From: Acidobacteriota bacterium
GTDB taxonomy: Bacteria > Acidobacteriota > Thermoanaerobaculia > Multivoradales > Multivoraceae
Length of the DNA: 64,000 nt
Reading direction: 5' to 3'
Assembly (NCBI GenBank): GCA_011525365.1
Contig: WTGQ01000003.1
Span: 186,001 to 250,000, forward strand
In this document: piece by piece, positions 9,816-18,760 of the stretch
Position numbering within the stretch: the first letter of the stretch is position 1
Layout of the letters: the number at the start of each line of letters is the position of its first letter
Translations under genes and position numbers: made by a program
The notes under the pieces: model-generated
What the model saw: only the letters and a program-made list of their open reading frames with translations
The model's database searches: none
What the model was told of the DNA's origin: nothing

Positions 9816-10604
9816 CTACTCGACGAGCTGGTGCCCGGTCAGATCGAGGAAGACGTCTTCGAGCGTCAGGGCGCCGTCCCGGCGGACCGACTGGCCGCCG
9901 CGGTACGCCAACTGCTCGATCAACGCCTGCGGCGCGTCGACGGCGATGATGGCGCCCCGGTCGATGACCGCCACGCGATCGCAGAGGACCTCCGCCTCCT
10001 CCATGTAGTGGGTCGTCAGCATGATCGCCATGCCGCCGGAGCGCAGGCCGTCGATCAGTTTCCACATCCTGCGGCGGGCCTGGGGGTCGAGCCCGGTCGT
10101 CGGTTCGTCCAGGAACATCGCAACCGGCTGGTTCACCATGGCGACCGCGATCGAGAACCGCTGCCGCTGGCCGCCGGAGAGATGCTTGTACCGGGATTTC
10201 GCCCGGTCGGCCAGATCGACCCTGGCCAGCATGTCGTCCGGCGAGGCGTCCGAGCCGTAGAGCGTCGCGAACAACTGGACCGTCTCGCGGAGCGTCAGGT
10301 TGTCGAAGAAGGCGTTCTGCTGGAGCTGAACGCCGATGATGGCCTTGACCCGCCGCCGGTTCTTCTTGACGCCGACGCCGTCGATGAACGCCTCGCCGCC
10401 GTCGGCCTGGCGGAGTCCCTCCAGGATCTCGACCGTGGTCGTCTTGCCGGCGCCGTTCGGGCCCAGCATGCCGAAGATCTCGCCGCGATGGACCTGGAAC
10501 GAAACCCCGTCGACCGCTACGAGCTCCCCGTAGCTCTTGCGCAGGTCCCGGACGTCGATGACGACGTCGTTTCTTCTGACGTCGATGACGACGTCCCTGG
10601 CCAT
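9816..10604 (-). CDS. ABC transporter ATP-binding protein
   Basis: A 262-residue nucleotide-binding domain of the DrrA/CcmA class. It has Walker A GPNGAGKT at residues 48-55, a Q-loop with VQLQQNAFFDNLTLRET, signature LSGGQRQR, Walker B VAMFLDEPTTGLDP and H-loop TTHYMEEAE. It pairs with the permease immediately downstream. The first 19 residues contain a repeated VVIDVR unit (see the repeat entry), so the true start could be the second unit. It lies 16 bases downstream of the metallo-beta-lactamase-fold gene, suggesting one operon. Confidence 0.95.
   Translation of the reverse strand: MARDVVIDVRRNDVVIDVRDLRKSYGELVAVDGVSFQVHRGEIFGMLGPNGAGKTTTVEILEGLRQADGGEAFIDGVGVKKNRRRVKAIIGVQLQQNAFFDNLTLRETVQLFATLYGSDASPDDMLARVDLADRAKSRYKHLSGGQRQRFSIAVAMVNQPVAMFLDEPTTGLDPQARRRMWKLIDGLRSGGMAIMLTTHYMEEAEVLCDRVAVIDRGAIIAVDAPQALIEQLAYRGGQSVRRDGALTLEDVFLDLTGHQLVE
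10551..10595 (-). repeat. In-frame 27-bp-period tandem duplication at ABC ATPase N-terminus
   Basis: The 18-base unit GACGTCGATGACGACGTC occurs at 10551-10568 and again at 10578-10595, a period of 27 bases or 9 codons. It encodes two copies of DVVIDVR at the start of the ATPase. The second copy corresponds to the normal first beta-strand of the ABC fold, so the first copy is an N-terminal extension made by duplication. Confidence 0.85.
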
Positions 10605-10620
10605 CGCCGCGGCCGCGATC

Positions 10621-11583
10621 TCAGTCGTCGAGGCTCGCCCAGACGTAGCCGATCCAGACCGGCTCCGGCGACAACGGGCCGTTGCCGTACGGCGCGTACT
10701 TCTCCGGCAGGCCGTCCTTCTGGACGTCCTCGAGCGACTTGCCGGCGCTCTTCTGCTGGGCGATGTAGTCGATCGTCTCCGCGACGTAGTCGTGGTAGCG
10801 CTGCAGGTCGGCCTTCGTCGCCAGCGGCCCGTGGCCGGGGATGATCTGCGTGTCGTCGTCGACGATCTCGAGCAGTCGGGCCATGTTGTCGCGCAGACCG
10901 AGCGCGCTGCCGCCGACGTCCCGGTCGATGTACGGGTAGCCGCCGAGGTTCGGGAACTGGTCGCCGGCGTGGACCACGTTCGAGTCGCGGAAGAAGATGG
11001 CCGCGTCGCCGTCCGTGTGGGCCGGGTTGCCGAAGTGGATCACGTCGATCGCCTCGCCGTTCCAGTGCAGGGTGACGCTTTCGTTGAAGGTCACGATCGG
11101 CAGCGCTTCGGAGGGGAACGGCGTCGCGGAGAAGTTGGCCCCGGCGTGCCGGTTCTCCAGCAGGCGCTTGCGGACGTTCGCGTGCGCCACGATCGCGGAG
11201 TCGGCCCCGAAGCCCGCGTTGCCGCCCGCGTGGTCGAAGTGGTAGTGCGAGTTGACGACGAAGTCGATCCTGCCTTCCTGGATCTTCGCCACCGCCGCCT
11301 TGATCTTCGGCACCACCGGCATCATCGCGTCGTCGACGATCAGGATGCCGTCGTCGCCCGCGGAGACCGCCAGGTTCCCGGCCAGCCCCGGCTCCGGCAG
11401 CAGCAGGTAGACCGTGTCGCTCAACTGGGTCTGGTGCCAGACGATCTGCTCGCCGGCCTGGTTCGCCCAGGCGTCGATGTCGAGTTGGGCCGCGGCCGGG
11501 ATGGCGGCCGCGAGGCTCAGGGCCGCTATGGCCAGGCAAAGGCAGGCCGGACGAGTACGGTTCTTCGGGCGGTATTCGGTCAT
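10621..11583 (-). CDS. Exported metallo-beta-lactamase-fold hydrolase
   Basis: A 320-residue MBL-fold enzyme with a signal peptide ending AAA-Q. The zinc motif HxHxDH appears as NSHYHFDHAGG. A further metal ligand is seen in NPAHTDGDA, and a C-terminal PGHGPLA supplies the last His. Subclass B3-like exported MBL-fold proteins of this type (QVP..cyclase-like) are common, and beta-lactamase activity cannot be claimed. The ATG at 11583 has a GGGAGAG ribosome site. It sits between the VOC gene and the ABC transporter in a minus-strand operon. Confidence 0.9.
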   Translation of the reverse strand: MTEYRPKNRTRPACLCLAIAALSLAAAIPAAAQLDIDAWANQAGEQIVWHQTQLSDTVYLLLPEPGLAGNLAVSAGDDGILIVDDAMMPVVPKIKAAVAKIQEGRIDFVVNSHYHFDHAGGNAGFGADSAIVAHANVRKRLLENRHAGANFSATPFPSEALPIVTFNESVTLHWNGEAIDVIHFGNPAHTDGDAAIFFRDSNVVHAGDQFPNLGGYPYIDRDVGGSALGLRDNMARLLEIVDDDTQIIPGHGPLATKADLQRYHDYVAETIDYIAQQKSAGKSLEDVQKDGLPEKYAPYGNGPLSPEPVWIGYVWASLDD

Positions 11584-11618
11584 CGTTCTCTCCCGTTCAG
11601 GGGTTGTGACCTCCAACC

Positions 11619-12263
11619 CTATCGCCGCGAAGACGGCGACAACCCCCGGCTCTCCGCCGTGGAAACCAGCGTCACGGGACCCTTCGCGCCCTCGATCACG
11701 ACCGTCATCCCCGGCTCTCCCTCCGACACCTCGACATCCAGCCCCAGACCCGCCAGCACCGCCCCGAGATCCCCCGCATCCGGCGTCGAGATCCCGAACG
11801 ACACGAGCTCGCCGCCCACCGGCGTCGTCGTAGCCGGGTGCGGAGACTCGCGCCAATCGATGAAGAACGGCATCCCGTAGCCGCCACCCTGCGGGAACAG
11901 CAGATCCCAGACCAACAACCCCCCGTCCGCCGTTCGCCGCCGCGTCTCCACCGGACCGACCGACGAGATCCCGGCCTCCTCCAGCAACCCCTTGGTGACG
12001 ACGAGATGGCCCTGCGCCGCCCAGGTCACGAGCCCTCCGGCGCTCATCGCGGCCATGCCGGTGACCATCTGGCTCTCGACCGACTGTGCCGGATCGGGCG
12101 CGATGATCTCGAGGTATGTGTCGCCCAGGCTCAGCAGCGCGTTGCGCGTTCCAAGCCCCTCGTGAGAGCCGCCGAACACCGGCGCCACGCCGAAGGCGTC
12201 CTCTGCCCACGCCATGCCCCCTTCGAGATCGGCAACGGCGTACATGAAGTGATCAACGTTCAT
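11619..12263 (-). CDS. VOC family (glyoxalase-like) protein
   Basis: A 214-residue protein beginning MNVDHFMYAVADLEGGMAWAED, the opening of glyoxalase-like PF13468-type domains. A second half with ELVSFGISTPD and PVTLV suggests a paired beta-alpha-beta fold. An alternative ATG lies 12 bases upstream. The substrate is unknown. It is the first gene of the minus-strand run that continues with the MBL-fold hydrolase and the ABC transporter, and it is divergent from the small exported gene at 12308 with 44 bases between starts. Confidence 0.82.
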   Translation of the reverse strand: MNVDHFMYAVADLEGGMAWAEDAFGVAPVFGGSHEGLGTRNALLSLGDTYLEIIAPDPAQSVESQMVTGMAAMSAGGLVTWAAQGHLVVTKGLLEEAGISSVGPVETRRRTADGGLLVWDLLFPQGGGYGMPFFIDWRESPHPATTTPVGGELVSFGISTPDAGDLGAVLAGLGLDVEVSEGEPGMTVVIEGAKGPVTLVSTAESRGLSPSSRR

Positions 12264-12307
12264 CGTCGCTAACATACCCGGATCCGCACACAGTCGAGGA
12301 GTCCGCG

Positions 12308-12679
12308 ATGAGACAGTCCATCCTGATCGCCGCCGCCGTTGCTCTAGCGTTCGCGCTTCCGGCGCTGGCCGCCGATAGCGCCCCCGTTCTCGGCAAGTGG
12401 GCATCGACGACCGAAACGCCCCAGGGCACCTTCGAGGTCGTGTACGAGTTCACGGAAGTCGACGGTGAGCTCAAGGGCACCTGGAGCAATCCGCGCCGGA
12501 ACGGCGATCTGAAGAACGTGTCGTGGGACGGCGAGACGCTCAAGTTCGGCCGGGAGATCGGAAGGGGTGGCCAGACCTTCAACCTCAACTTCGAGGCGAC
12601 GGTCGACGGCGACACGTTGACCGGCAAGATGATCACTCCCCGCGGCGAGCGCGCCTTCACCGCGACCCGCAACTCGTAG
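12308..12679 (+). CDS. Small exported beta-rich protein, function unknown
   Basis: A 123-residue protein with a signal peptide ending ALA-A. The mature part of about 100 residues resembles small lipocalin-like/META-like beta barrels in pattern: GKWASTTETPQGTFEVVYEF, GELKGTWSNP, LKFGREIG, TVDGDTLTGKM. The pattern of alternating strands with GxW at the start supports a small barrel. I know no function. The start has GAGGAG about 8 bases upstream. A REP-like repeat follows the stop codon and separates it from the convergent esterase gene. Confidence 0.75.
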   Translation: MRQSILIAAAVALAFALPALAADSAPVLGKWASTTETPQGTFEVVYEFTEVDGELKGTWSNPRRNGDLKNVSWDGETLKFGREIGRGGQTFNLNFEATVDGDTLTGKMITPRGERAFTATRNS

Positions 12680-12683
12680 CCGT

Positions 12684-12729
12684 CACACACTGGGTGCGCC
12701 TGTCGGTGCGCCGGCCTTCTGGCCGGCAT
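12684..12729 (-). repeat. REP-like palindromic repeat, copy A
   Basis: Core palindrome GCCGGCC-TTCT-GGCCGGC at 12710-12727 (minus-strand reading has loop AGAA). It is flanked by TGGGTGCGCCTGTCGGTGC, the same extended sequence found in copy B in opposite orientation. It lies between convergent stop codons at 12677-12679 and 12748-12750. A second inverted repeat CCGGCG-CTCCG-CGCCGG follows at 12730-12746. A role as bidirectional terminator is inference. Confidence 0.85.
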
Positions 12730-12747
12730 CCGGCGCTCCGCGCCGGC

Positions 12748-13824
12748 CTACTCCAGGTGCTTCTTGAAGAACGCGCCGACCTCCTGGAACATGTCCTTCG
12801 ACTCCGGCGAATCGACGAGGATCAGGTAGTCGGCGTGGGCGACCCCCTCGTAGACGTGTAGGTCCGCAACGACTCCGGCCGCCCGCAGCTTGCGGTGGGT
12901 CCGCGCCGTGTCGCTCAGGAACATGTCGCGGGTGCCGGTAATCAGGTACGTCGGCGGGAACCCCTCGAAGTCGCCGTAGACGGGCGAGATCAGCGGGTCC
13001 TTGAGGTCGTGGCCGTCCGCGTAGAGGTGCGCAGCGCCCTTCAGGAGTCCGTCGTAGGTCACGAGAACGCGGTCCAGCCCTTCGTTGGTGAACAGCGAAT
13101 CGCCCGTCTTCGTCAGGTCTGCCCAGGGTGTGCCGGCGTAGATGGCGCCGGGTAGCTCGAGGCCCAGGTCACGGAACTTGTGAACGGAAGCCAGCGACAG
13201 TCCGCCGCCCGTCGAGGTGCCGCCGATGGCGATCGACTTCGCGGAGCGGCTCTCGAGCAGGTGCCGGTAGACCGTGACCACGTCGTCGACCGCGGCCGGA
13301 AAGGGGTGCTTCGGCGGCATGCGGTAGTCGACGGAGAGCGCCGGGATGCCGGCGCGGGCCGCGACCAGCGCAGCCTCAGTGGCGGAGTTGTCTCCACCAT
13401 TGAGCACGTAGGCGCCGCCATGGACATGCAGGAACAGGTGGCCGCTGTGCTGCGGATCGACCTTGTCCGGCGTCACCCGGTAGACCGTCACGCCGTCGAT
13501 TTCGTCCTTCTCGATCGAGAGGCCGTAAGCGGTGGCCATCTGTTCGAGATCGGCGTTGGCCGTCGCGGCCTGGATCGCCAGCCACTGCTCCTCGGTCTGA
13601 GGAGCCCCCGCCTGGGAGGCATCCACGTTGGGGGCAGGCATCGCGGCGAGCGCGGCCCGGAGCTCTTCGCTGGCGCCCGCCGGGGCCGGCACGACGCGCT
13701 CGCCGATGGTCCAGGAGCCGGACTCCTGGGCTGCCGCCGGCTGCGGGCCGGCGACGGTGAACGCGAGGGCCAGGCTCAACGCCAGCGCAACGGCCGGCAG
13801 GGCTCGAGGGTTCGATCTCTTCAT
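12748..13824 (-). CDS. Exported alpha/beta hydrolase (HSL/acetyl-esterase type)
   Basis: A 358-residue esterase with a signal peptide ending AAA-Q. After a 90-residue N-terminal cap, the HSL-type oxyanion motif appears as HVHGGAYVLNGG, and the nucleophile elbow as GGTSTGGGL. The catalytic Asp and His are likely in LITGTRDMFLSD and GVAHADY. The start ATG follows AAGGAGAG with a good spacer. The substrate is unknown. It is convergent with the small exported gene, with a palindromic repeat between them. Confidence 0.9.
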   Translation of the reverse strand: MKRSNPRALPAVALALSLALAFTVAGPQPAAAQESGSWTIGERVVPAPAGASEELRAALAAMPAPNVDASQAGAPQTEEQWLAIQAATANADLEQMATAYGLSIEKDEIDGVTVYRVTPDKVDPQHSGHLFLHVHGGAYVLNGGDNSATEAALVAARAGIPALSVDYRMPPKHPFPAAVDDVVTVYRHLLESRSAKSIAIGGTSTGGGLSLASVHKFRDLGLELPGAIYAGTPWADLTKTGDSLFTNEGLDRVLVTYDGLLKGAAHLYADGHDLKDPLISPVYGDFEGFPPTYLITGTRDMFLSDTARTHRKLRAAGVVADLHVYEGVAHADYLILVDSPESKDMFQEVGAFFKKHLE

Positions 13825-13884
13825 GGGGACTCTCCTTGAGTGCGACGGGAATGCCGTGTGTCGCGGACGATACCCTCTGCCCCC

Positions 13885-14427
13885 ATGGCTCGACTCCCGT
13901 ATCTGGACGTAGACGATCTCGCTCCCGAGGACCGGAGACTCCTCGATCCGCCGCTCAACATCTTCAGGGTTCTCGCCTACTGCCCTGAGGGCGCCCGCGC
14001 GTTCGGCCGCTTGGGCCTGTGGATCCGGTTCAAGACGAAGCTCGATCCGCGCCTGCGCCAGATGGCGATCCTCCGTGTCGGCGCCGTCACGCGCACCGAC
14101 TACGAGTACAGCCACCACATCGAACTCGGACGGCAGTTCGGTCTGTCCGACGACGACATCCGGGCCGTCGTTGCCGGGCCGAAGGACGAGTCGCTGACGG
14201 AGGTCGAACGGCTCGTGCTCACCGCGGCCGATGAGATGACGAACGGCGTCGGCATCGGTGCCGAGACCTTCAAGGCGTTGCAGGGTCACCTCGACGAGGG
14301 AATGATGGTCGAGTTGACGATGACCCTCTCCTACTACAACGGCGTCGTTCGAATCCTGAACTCGCTGGACATCGACGTCGAGCCCGAGTACCAGCGCTAC
14401 CTGGAGGAGTTCCCGCTGGATCGATGA
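13885..14427 (+). CDS. Carboxymuconolactone decarboxylase (CMD/AhpD-fold) family protein, paralogue 1
   Basis: A 180-residue all-alpha AhpD-like protein. The CMD core is seen in LRQMAILRVGAVTRTDYEYSHH and the following ELGRQFGLSDDDIRAV. It has no CxxC pair, so it is not an AhpD thiol peroxidase partner; decarboxylase or hydratase-like chemistry is more likely. Its stop overlaps the SDR start as ATGA. It is a clear paralogue of the protein at 15287; the two share the opening MARLPYLDVDDLAPEDR and most of the core. Confidence 0.88.
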   Translation: MARLPYLDVDDLAPEDRRLLDPPLNIFRVLAYCPEGARAFGRLGLWIRFKTKLDPRLRQMAILRVGAVTRTDYEYSHHIELGRQFGLSDDDIRAVVAGPKDESLTEVERLVLTAADEMTNGVGIGAETFKALQGHLDEGMMVELTMTLSYYNGVVRILNSLDIDVEPEYQRYLEEFPLDR

Positions 14428-15239
14428 ACACGCCATTGGAACAGGTTCCCTCGACCGGGGACCGGATCGACTTCAGCGGCCGGACCGCCATCGTCAGCGG
14501 CGGCGGAGCGAGAGGCGACGGGATCGGCAACGGCCGGGCCACGGCGATCCTCCTCGCGCGCGCCGGCGCCGAGGTCGTCGTCGTGGATCTCAACGAAGAA
14601 GCGGGCCGCGGCACTATCGGGATGATCGAGAACGAGGGCGGCGCCGCCCGGCTGTTCGTCGGCGACGTGACGAGCGACGAGGACTGCGCAGCCCTGGCCG
14701 CCTTCGCGCGGGAAGGGTCGGGGCCACCCACCGTGCTGATCAACAACGTCGGCATCGGCGCGCCCGGCACCGTCCTCGATACGGAGCCGGAACTCTGGGA
14801 CCGGGTGATGAAGGTCAACGTCCGGTCGATGGTCCAGGCGTCCCGCGCCCTGATTCCGTCGATGCAGGAGGCCGGCGGCGGTTCGATCGTCAACATCAGC
14901 TCCATCTCCGCGATCCGCCCCAAGGGCCTCACCCCCTACTCGGCGTCGAAGGGCGCCGTCATCTCGCTGACCCGGGCCATGGCGGTCGACCACGCCGAGG
15001 ACGGGATCCGCGTCAACGCGGTGCTCCCGGGGCCGGTTTGGACGCCGATGGTCCAGCGCCCGACGATGACGCCCGAAATCCGCGAACGGCGCAAGAACGC
15101 CTCGGCGCTGCGGATCGAGGGGACCGGCTGGGACGTTGGCCGCGCGGTCGTGTTCCTGGCCTCCGAACATGCGCGCTACATCACGGGCCAGGCGCTGGTC
15201 GTCGACGGCGGCGTGACGGTACTCTCTCCCGTCCGCTGA
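14424..15239 (+). CDS. SDR family oxidoreductase
   Basis: A 271-residue short-chain dehydrogenase. The cofactor loop is a lengthened form, VSGGGARGDGIGNGRA. Other motifs are NNVGIG (NNAG equivalent), the catalytic Ser in ISSIS, and YSASK. The C-terminus ITGQALVVDGGVTV is typical. It is translationally coupled (ATGA) to the CMD protein before it, and a second CMD paralogue follows 47 bases later, so the three probably act on one pathway. The substrate is unknown. Confidence 0.92.
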   Translation: MNTPLEQVPSTGDRIDFSGRTAIVSGGGARGDGIGNGRATAILLARAGAEVVVVDLNEEAGRGTIGMIENEGGAARLFVGDVTSDEDCAALAAFAREGSGPPTVLINNVGIGAPGTVLDTEPELWDRVMKVNVRSMVQASRALIPSMQEAGGGSIVNISSISAIRPKGLTPYSASKGAVISLTRAMAVDHAEDGIRVNAVLPGPVWTPMVQRPTMTPEIRERRKNASALRIEGTGWDVGRAVVFLASEHARYITGQALVVDGGVTVLSPVR

Positions 15240-15286
15240 CCGGCGCCGCCGGCGCTGACGACGCCGACCCGCAAGAGAGGACCAAG

Positions 15287-15826
15287 ATGGCTCGACTCCC
15301 CTACCTCGACGTGGACGATCTCGCCCCGGAAGACCGGGAGCTGCTCGACCGGCCGATCAACCTGGCGCGGATGCTCGCGCACAGCCCTTCCGGGACGCGC
15401 GCCTTCCGCCACACGGGCGCCTGGATCCGCCACAAATCCCGCTTCGACACGCGGCTGCGCGAGATGGCCATCCTGCGGATCGGCGTGCTGACGCGCACGG
15501 ACTACGAGTACAGCCACCACATCGAGCTCGGCCGCCACTTCGGAATGTCCGACGACGACATCCGCGCCGTCATCGCGGGACCGGAAGCCGGGGAGCTCCC
15601 GGAACTCGAACGGCTCGTCCTCACCGCGGCCGACGAGGCGACCGAGGGCCTGAGCATCGGCACCGAGACCTTCGACGCCTTAAGGCGTCACCTGGACGCC
15701 GAACTCCTGGTCGAACTGACGATCATCGTTTCGTACTACAACGCCGTCGTGCGCATGCTCCGATCGCTCGAGATCGACGTCGAGCCCGGCTACGAGCGAT
15801 ACATGGAGGAGTTCCCGCTCCCGTAA
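15287..15826 (+). CDS. Carboxymuconolactone decarboxylase (CMD/AhpD-fold) family protein, paralogue 2
   Basis: A 179-residue paralogue of the protein at 13885 with the same opening (MARLPYLDVDDLAPED), core RTDYEYSHHIELGR and ending (MEEFPLP versus LEEFPLD). Both lack cysteines in the active-site helix. The two copies flank an SDR gene, suggesting tandem duplication followed by retention of both, perhaps for related substrates or a heteromer. It ends 4 bases from the convergent prolyl oligopeptidase gene. Confidence 0.88.
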   Translation: MARLPYLDVDDLAPEDRELLDRPINLARMLAHSPSGTRAFRHTGAWIRHKSRFDTRLREMAILRIGVLTRTDYEYSHHIELGRHFGMSDDDIRAVIAGPEAGELPELERLVLTAADEATEGLSIGTETFDALRRHLDAELLVELTIIVSYYNAVVRMLRSLEIDVEPGYERYMEEFPLP

Positions 15827-15830
15827 CCGC

Positions 15831-17954
15831 CTAGCCGCCCGGCGCCGTCAGCCCCGTCTGCGTCAACAGAAACGCAGCCTCCGCCGCCACGAACTCGATC
15901 CGCTCCGACATCGGCAGGCCGCGGCTCGCGGCATGCCCCGCGTAGGGGTGGTACCGCATGATCACCGGCAGTCCCGATGAGGTCGCCGCCTGCAAACGGG
16001 CGGCGACCTTGCGAGCCTGCAGCGGCGGCACGCGAGTGTCCAGGTCGCCCTGGGTCAGCATCACGGCGGGGTAGTCCACGCCGTCGCGGATCGCCTGGTA
16101 GGGCGAGAAGCCGCGCAGCGACTCGAACTGGTCGGGGATCTCGCCGTCGCCGTACTCGAGCAGGGCGGGCATGTTATTCGTTTCGGTGAAGGTGTAGAAG
16201 CGGATCAGGTCGAGTTCGGGGAAGCCGCAGAGGACGGCGCGGTAGAGGTCGGGGCGCTGGGTCAGTGAGGCGCCCACCAGCAGGCCGCCGTTGCTGGCGC
16301 CGTGGATCGCCAGCCGGTCCGGGTCGCTGTAGCCCTCGGCGATCAGCCATTCGCCGGCCGAGATGAAGTCGTCGAAGACGGTCTGCTTGTTGTGGAGCAT
16401 CCCGGCCTGGTGCCACTCCTCGCCGTACTCGCTGCCGCCGCGCAGTGTCGCGACGGCGTAGACGCCGCCAGCCTCGAGCCAGAGGGCAGCCAGCGGGTTG
16501 AACCGCGGCGTCAGGGAGACGTTGAAGCCGCCGTAGCCGTTGAGCAGGGCAGGGGTCGTGCCGTCGGGCTCGAAGTCCTCCCGGTGGGCGATGTACATCG
16601 GCGCGGAGGTGCCGTCCTTCGAGGTGTAGCGCACCTGCTTCAGCACGTAGCCGTCGCCGGAGAAGGGCGCCTGAGCTTCCCGGAAGATCTCGCGGGTGCC
16701 CGCTTCGAGGTCGAGCAGCCAGGTCACGGGCGGCTGCAGGTAGGAGGCGAGCGACAGCAGCGCCTTGCCCTCACCGGCCCCCCGGATGCTGGCGTTGTGG
16801 TGCTCTGGCACCTCGATCTCGCCGGCCGGCGTGCCGTCGAGCTCGAAGACGCGGATCCGGCTCGCCACGTGGTGCAGGTAGGTCAGGTAGAGCTTGCCGT
16901 CGATCACCGACACGCCCTGGAGGACGTCGTCGGCTTCCGGGACGACCTCGCGCCAGTTGGCAACCTCGGGCCGGTCCAGATCGATCTCCATCAGCCGGTT
17001 GAGCGGCGCGTCCAGGTTCGTGCGCACGAACAGCCGACCGTCGCTGTGATGGGTGTTGAAGCGGGCCTCCATGCCTTCGACGATCGGCGTCACCTCCCAG
17101 GTACCGATCTCCACGAGGTACACGTCGCTCCGGGCCCATCCGTGCTGGACGCCGACGAGCAGCTTCTCCTCGTCGAGCTGCTCGGCGCGCACGAAGGCCC
17201 GTGGCCCGATCCCCTCGCCGAACACGAGGGCGTCCTGCGCCCGTTCGGTGCCGAACCGGTGGAAGCGGACTCGCGGACCTTCGACACGGTCGCGGACCGT
17301 GTAGTAGATGCCGCTGCCGTCCTTGGCGAAGAAGGCCTGGTCGTTCAGCGCCCGGGGCATCTCGAAGTCGAGGTCGACGTTCTGTTCCAAGTCGCGAAGG
17401 CGGACCGTCGTTTCGTCCTCGCCGCCGATGCGGACGTTGTAGAGCAGGAGCTTCCCGTCTGGCGAAACGGAGACGATCCCGAGGTGCGCGTACTCGCTGC
17501 CGGCTTCCGCCGCGTCGATCACGACCTCGTACTCACCGGCCGGGTCGATCTTCGCGGGCCCGGCCCCGGCCTCCTCGGGCGCCGGACGACGCACGATGGC
17601 CGCCAGCTCTTCGCCCGTACGGCGCAGGGTGAAGAGCTCGTACTCCCCGGCCCTGTTCGGCGAACCGATGGCCGGCGTGTCGATCAGTTCACTCAACCGC
17701 CGGCGCGCCCAATCCCGCTCCGGCGGCTCGCCGACGATCAACTCGGCGTACTCGTTCTGCCGGTCGATGAATGCGCGGGTCTCCGGGCTGTCCTGGTCCT
17801 CCAGCCACCGGTAGGGGTCCCCGAACTCGACCCCGTGGAGCGTCTCGGTGAACGGGATCTGCTCCGTCTCCGGCCGCGGCGGATAGTCCCCGCCGCAGGC
17901 GATGAAGCACAGGAGAAGCAGGCCTGCACAGGTCGAGGTAGGCAGCTTCTTCAT
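15831..17954 (-). CDS. Prolyl oligopeptidase family serine peptidase, lipoprotein
   Basis: A 707-residue S9A-type peptidase. An N-terminal lipobox (CFIAC) predicts a lipid anchor. The beta-propeller starts with [10 protein letters not shown]. The C-terminal catalytic domain has [19 protein letters not shown], the nucleophile Ser554 in HGASNGGLL, Asp in [10 protein letters not shown] and His in YAGHAASRG. The length fits the family. It would cut short proline-containing peptides in the periplasm or at the cell surface. Confidence 0.95.
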   Translation of the reverse strand: MKKLPTSTCAGLLLLCFIACGGDYPPRPETEQIPFTETLHGVEFGDPYRWLEDQDSPETRAFIDRQNEYAELIVGEPPERDWARRRLSELIDTPAIGSPNRAGEYELFTLRRTGEELAAIVRRPAPEEAGAGPAKIDPAGEYEVVIDAAEAGSEYAHLGIVSVSPDGKLLLYNVRIGGEDETTVRLRDLEQNVDLDFEMPRALNDQAFFAKDGSGIYYTVRDRVEGPRVRFHRFGTERAQDALVFGEGIGPRAFVRAEQLDEEKLLVGVQHGWARSDVYLVEIGTWEVTPIVEGMEARFNTHHSDGRLFVRTNLDAPLNRLMEIDLDRPEVANWREVVPEADDVLQGVSVIDGKLYLTYLHHVASRIRVFELDGTPAGEIEVPEHHNASIRGAGEGKALLSLASYLQPPVTWLLDLEAGTREIFREAQAPFSGDGYVLKQVRYTSKDGTSAPMYIAHREDFEPDGTTPALLNGYGGFNVSLTPRFNPLAALWLEAGGVYAVATLRGGSEYGEEWHQAGMLHNKQTVFDDFISAGEWLIAEGYSDPDRLAIHGASNGGLLVGASLTQRPDLYRAVLCGFPELDLIRFYTFTETNNMPALLEYGDGEIPDQFESLRGFSPYQAIRDGVDYPAVMLTQGDLDTRVPPLQARKVAARLQAATSSGLPVIMRYHPYAGHAASRGLPMSERIEFVAAEAAFLLTQTGLTAPGG

Positions 17955-18005
17955 GGCGGAGAACTCCTTGTTGCGGCAGTCGGAACTCAGCGGCGCCGGC
18001 GCGGT

Positions 18006-18191
18006 CTACGACCTGACGCGACGGGTGCGGCGCTCGTCTCGCAGGGCCTTCCACGTGTCCATGACGAGCTTGCCTGTGATCACGTACAGGTAACCGAACA
18101 CGAGCAGCGACACGATCGCCAGGACCACGAACCCTCTGGTCACCTCTGCCGGGTTCGCCAACATCTCGAAGAAGCCTCTCAGCACGTCCAT
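18006..18191 (-). CDS. Small single-pass membrane protein, function unknown
   Basis: A 61-residue protein with one strong transmembrane segment (FVVLAIVSLLVFGYLYVITG) followed by a charged, Arg-rich tail (RDERRTRRVRS). The frame is open to 18245. The ATG at 18191 is preferred because GGAGGG lies about 9 bases before it, while no ribosome site precedes the longer start. It lies just upstream of the prolyl oligopeptidase gene on the same strand. No family recognised. Confidence 0.55.
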   Translation of the reverse strand: MDVLRGFFEMLANPAEVTRGFVVLAIVSLLVFGYLYVITGKLVMDTWKALRDERRTRRVRS

Positions 18192-18261
18192 AACGGGGTC
18201 CCTCCGCAGTCTCGAGAAGTCGTAGCAGGCGACTTCGCCCATCAACGAGGCTCAGGATCCT

Positions 18262-18282
18262 AGCGGGCTCGGAAGGCCCGCT
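18262..18282. promoter_or_regulatory. Perfect 7-bp inverted repeat in divergent region
   Basis: AGCGGGC and GCCCGCT with a 7-base loop lie between the minus-strand small membrane protein and the plus-strand His-rich protein that heads the metal-efflux genes. It could be an operator or a hairpin; no T-run follows, which argues against a simple terminator. Confidence 0.3.
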
Positions 18283-18321
18283 TCGTTGACCAACCGCCAC
18301 GCGTCTGGCACAGTGACCAGA

Positions 18322-18699
18322 GTGAGCACTCCGCTCAAGCGTGCCGTCGCGGTCGCCGTCCTGCTTGGATGCCAGACGCCGGGTGCGTTTGTGTTCGCTG
18401 CCGGGTTGGACCTGGCGGCTCATCTCTTCGCGCCAGACCACGAGCACGATACGGCGGACCTGGCGAGGTCGGCGACCCACGGGCACCACCACGATGACGA
18501 ACTGGTGCCCGACCACGACCACGACGTCACGCTCGACGCCGAAACCGCCTTGCTGCGGCCCGCCCCGTCGTCGTCGGCTGTGCTTGCGGCGCCGCTTTCG
18601 TCGTCGGTGACGTTCGCCGAGGGATCGCCCTACGAGGCGGCCTCACGACGCGGACCGCCGGCGCCACTCTTCCGGTCTCACTGCGCGCTGCTGCTCTGA
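18322..18699 (+). CDS. Histidine-rich exported protein preceding metal efflux operon
   Basis: About 125 residues from a GTG at 18322 (TTG 18286 and GTG 18313 are alternatives; no strong ribosome site decides). A hydrophobic N-terminal segment is followed by a His/Asp-rich stretch (DHEHDTADL, THGHHHDDEL, DHDHDVTLD), a likely zinc or copper binding region. Similar small His-rich proteins often sit next to CzcCBA systems, where they are thought to bind or sense metal. It precedes the TolC-like gene by 61 bases on the same strand. Confidence 0.6.
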   Translation: MSTPLKRAVAVAVLLGCQTPGAFVFAAGLDLAAHLFAPDHEHDTADLARSATHGHHHDDELVPDHDHDVTLDAETALLRPAPSSSAVLAAPLSSSVTFAEGSPYEAASRRGPPAPLFRSHCALLL

Positions 18700-18760
18700 T
18701 CCGCGGCCTTAGGCCCGGGTGCGATTCGTGCCCGGAACCTGGACGCGGAAAGGAGTCAGC

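Noticed and set aside
10621..11583. Annotation of the MBL-fold protein as a beta-lactamase resistance gene
   Set aside because: The zinc motifs show the fold only. The neighbours and lack of subclass-specific features do not support antibiotic hydrolysis.
16302..18263. 653-codon plus-strand frame opposite the prolyl oligopeptidase gene
   Set aside because: Antisense to a gene with a complete catalytic triad; no signal, motif or ribosome site of its own.
18285..18320. TTGACC with a 17-base spacer as a promoter for the His-rich gene
   Set aside because: The -10 position reads CACAGT, too far from consensus, and the implied start site would be at or past the GTG start codon.
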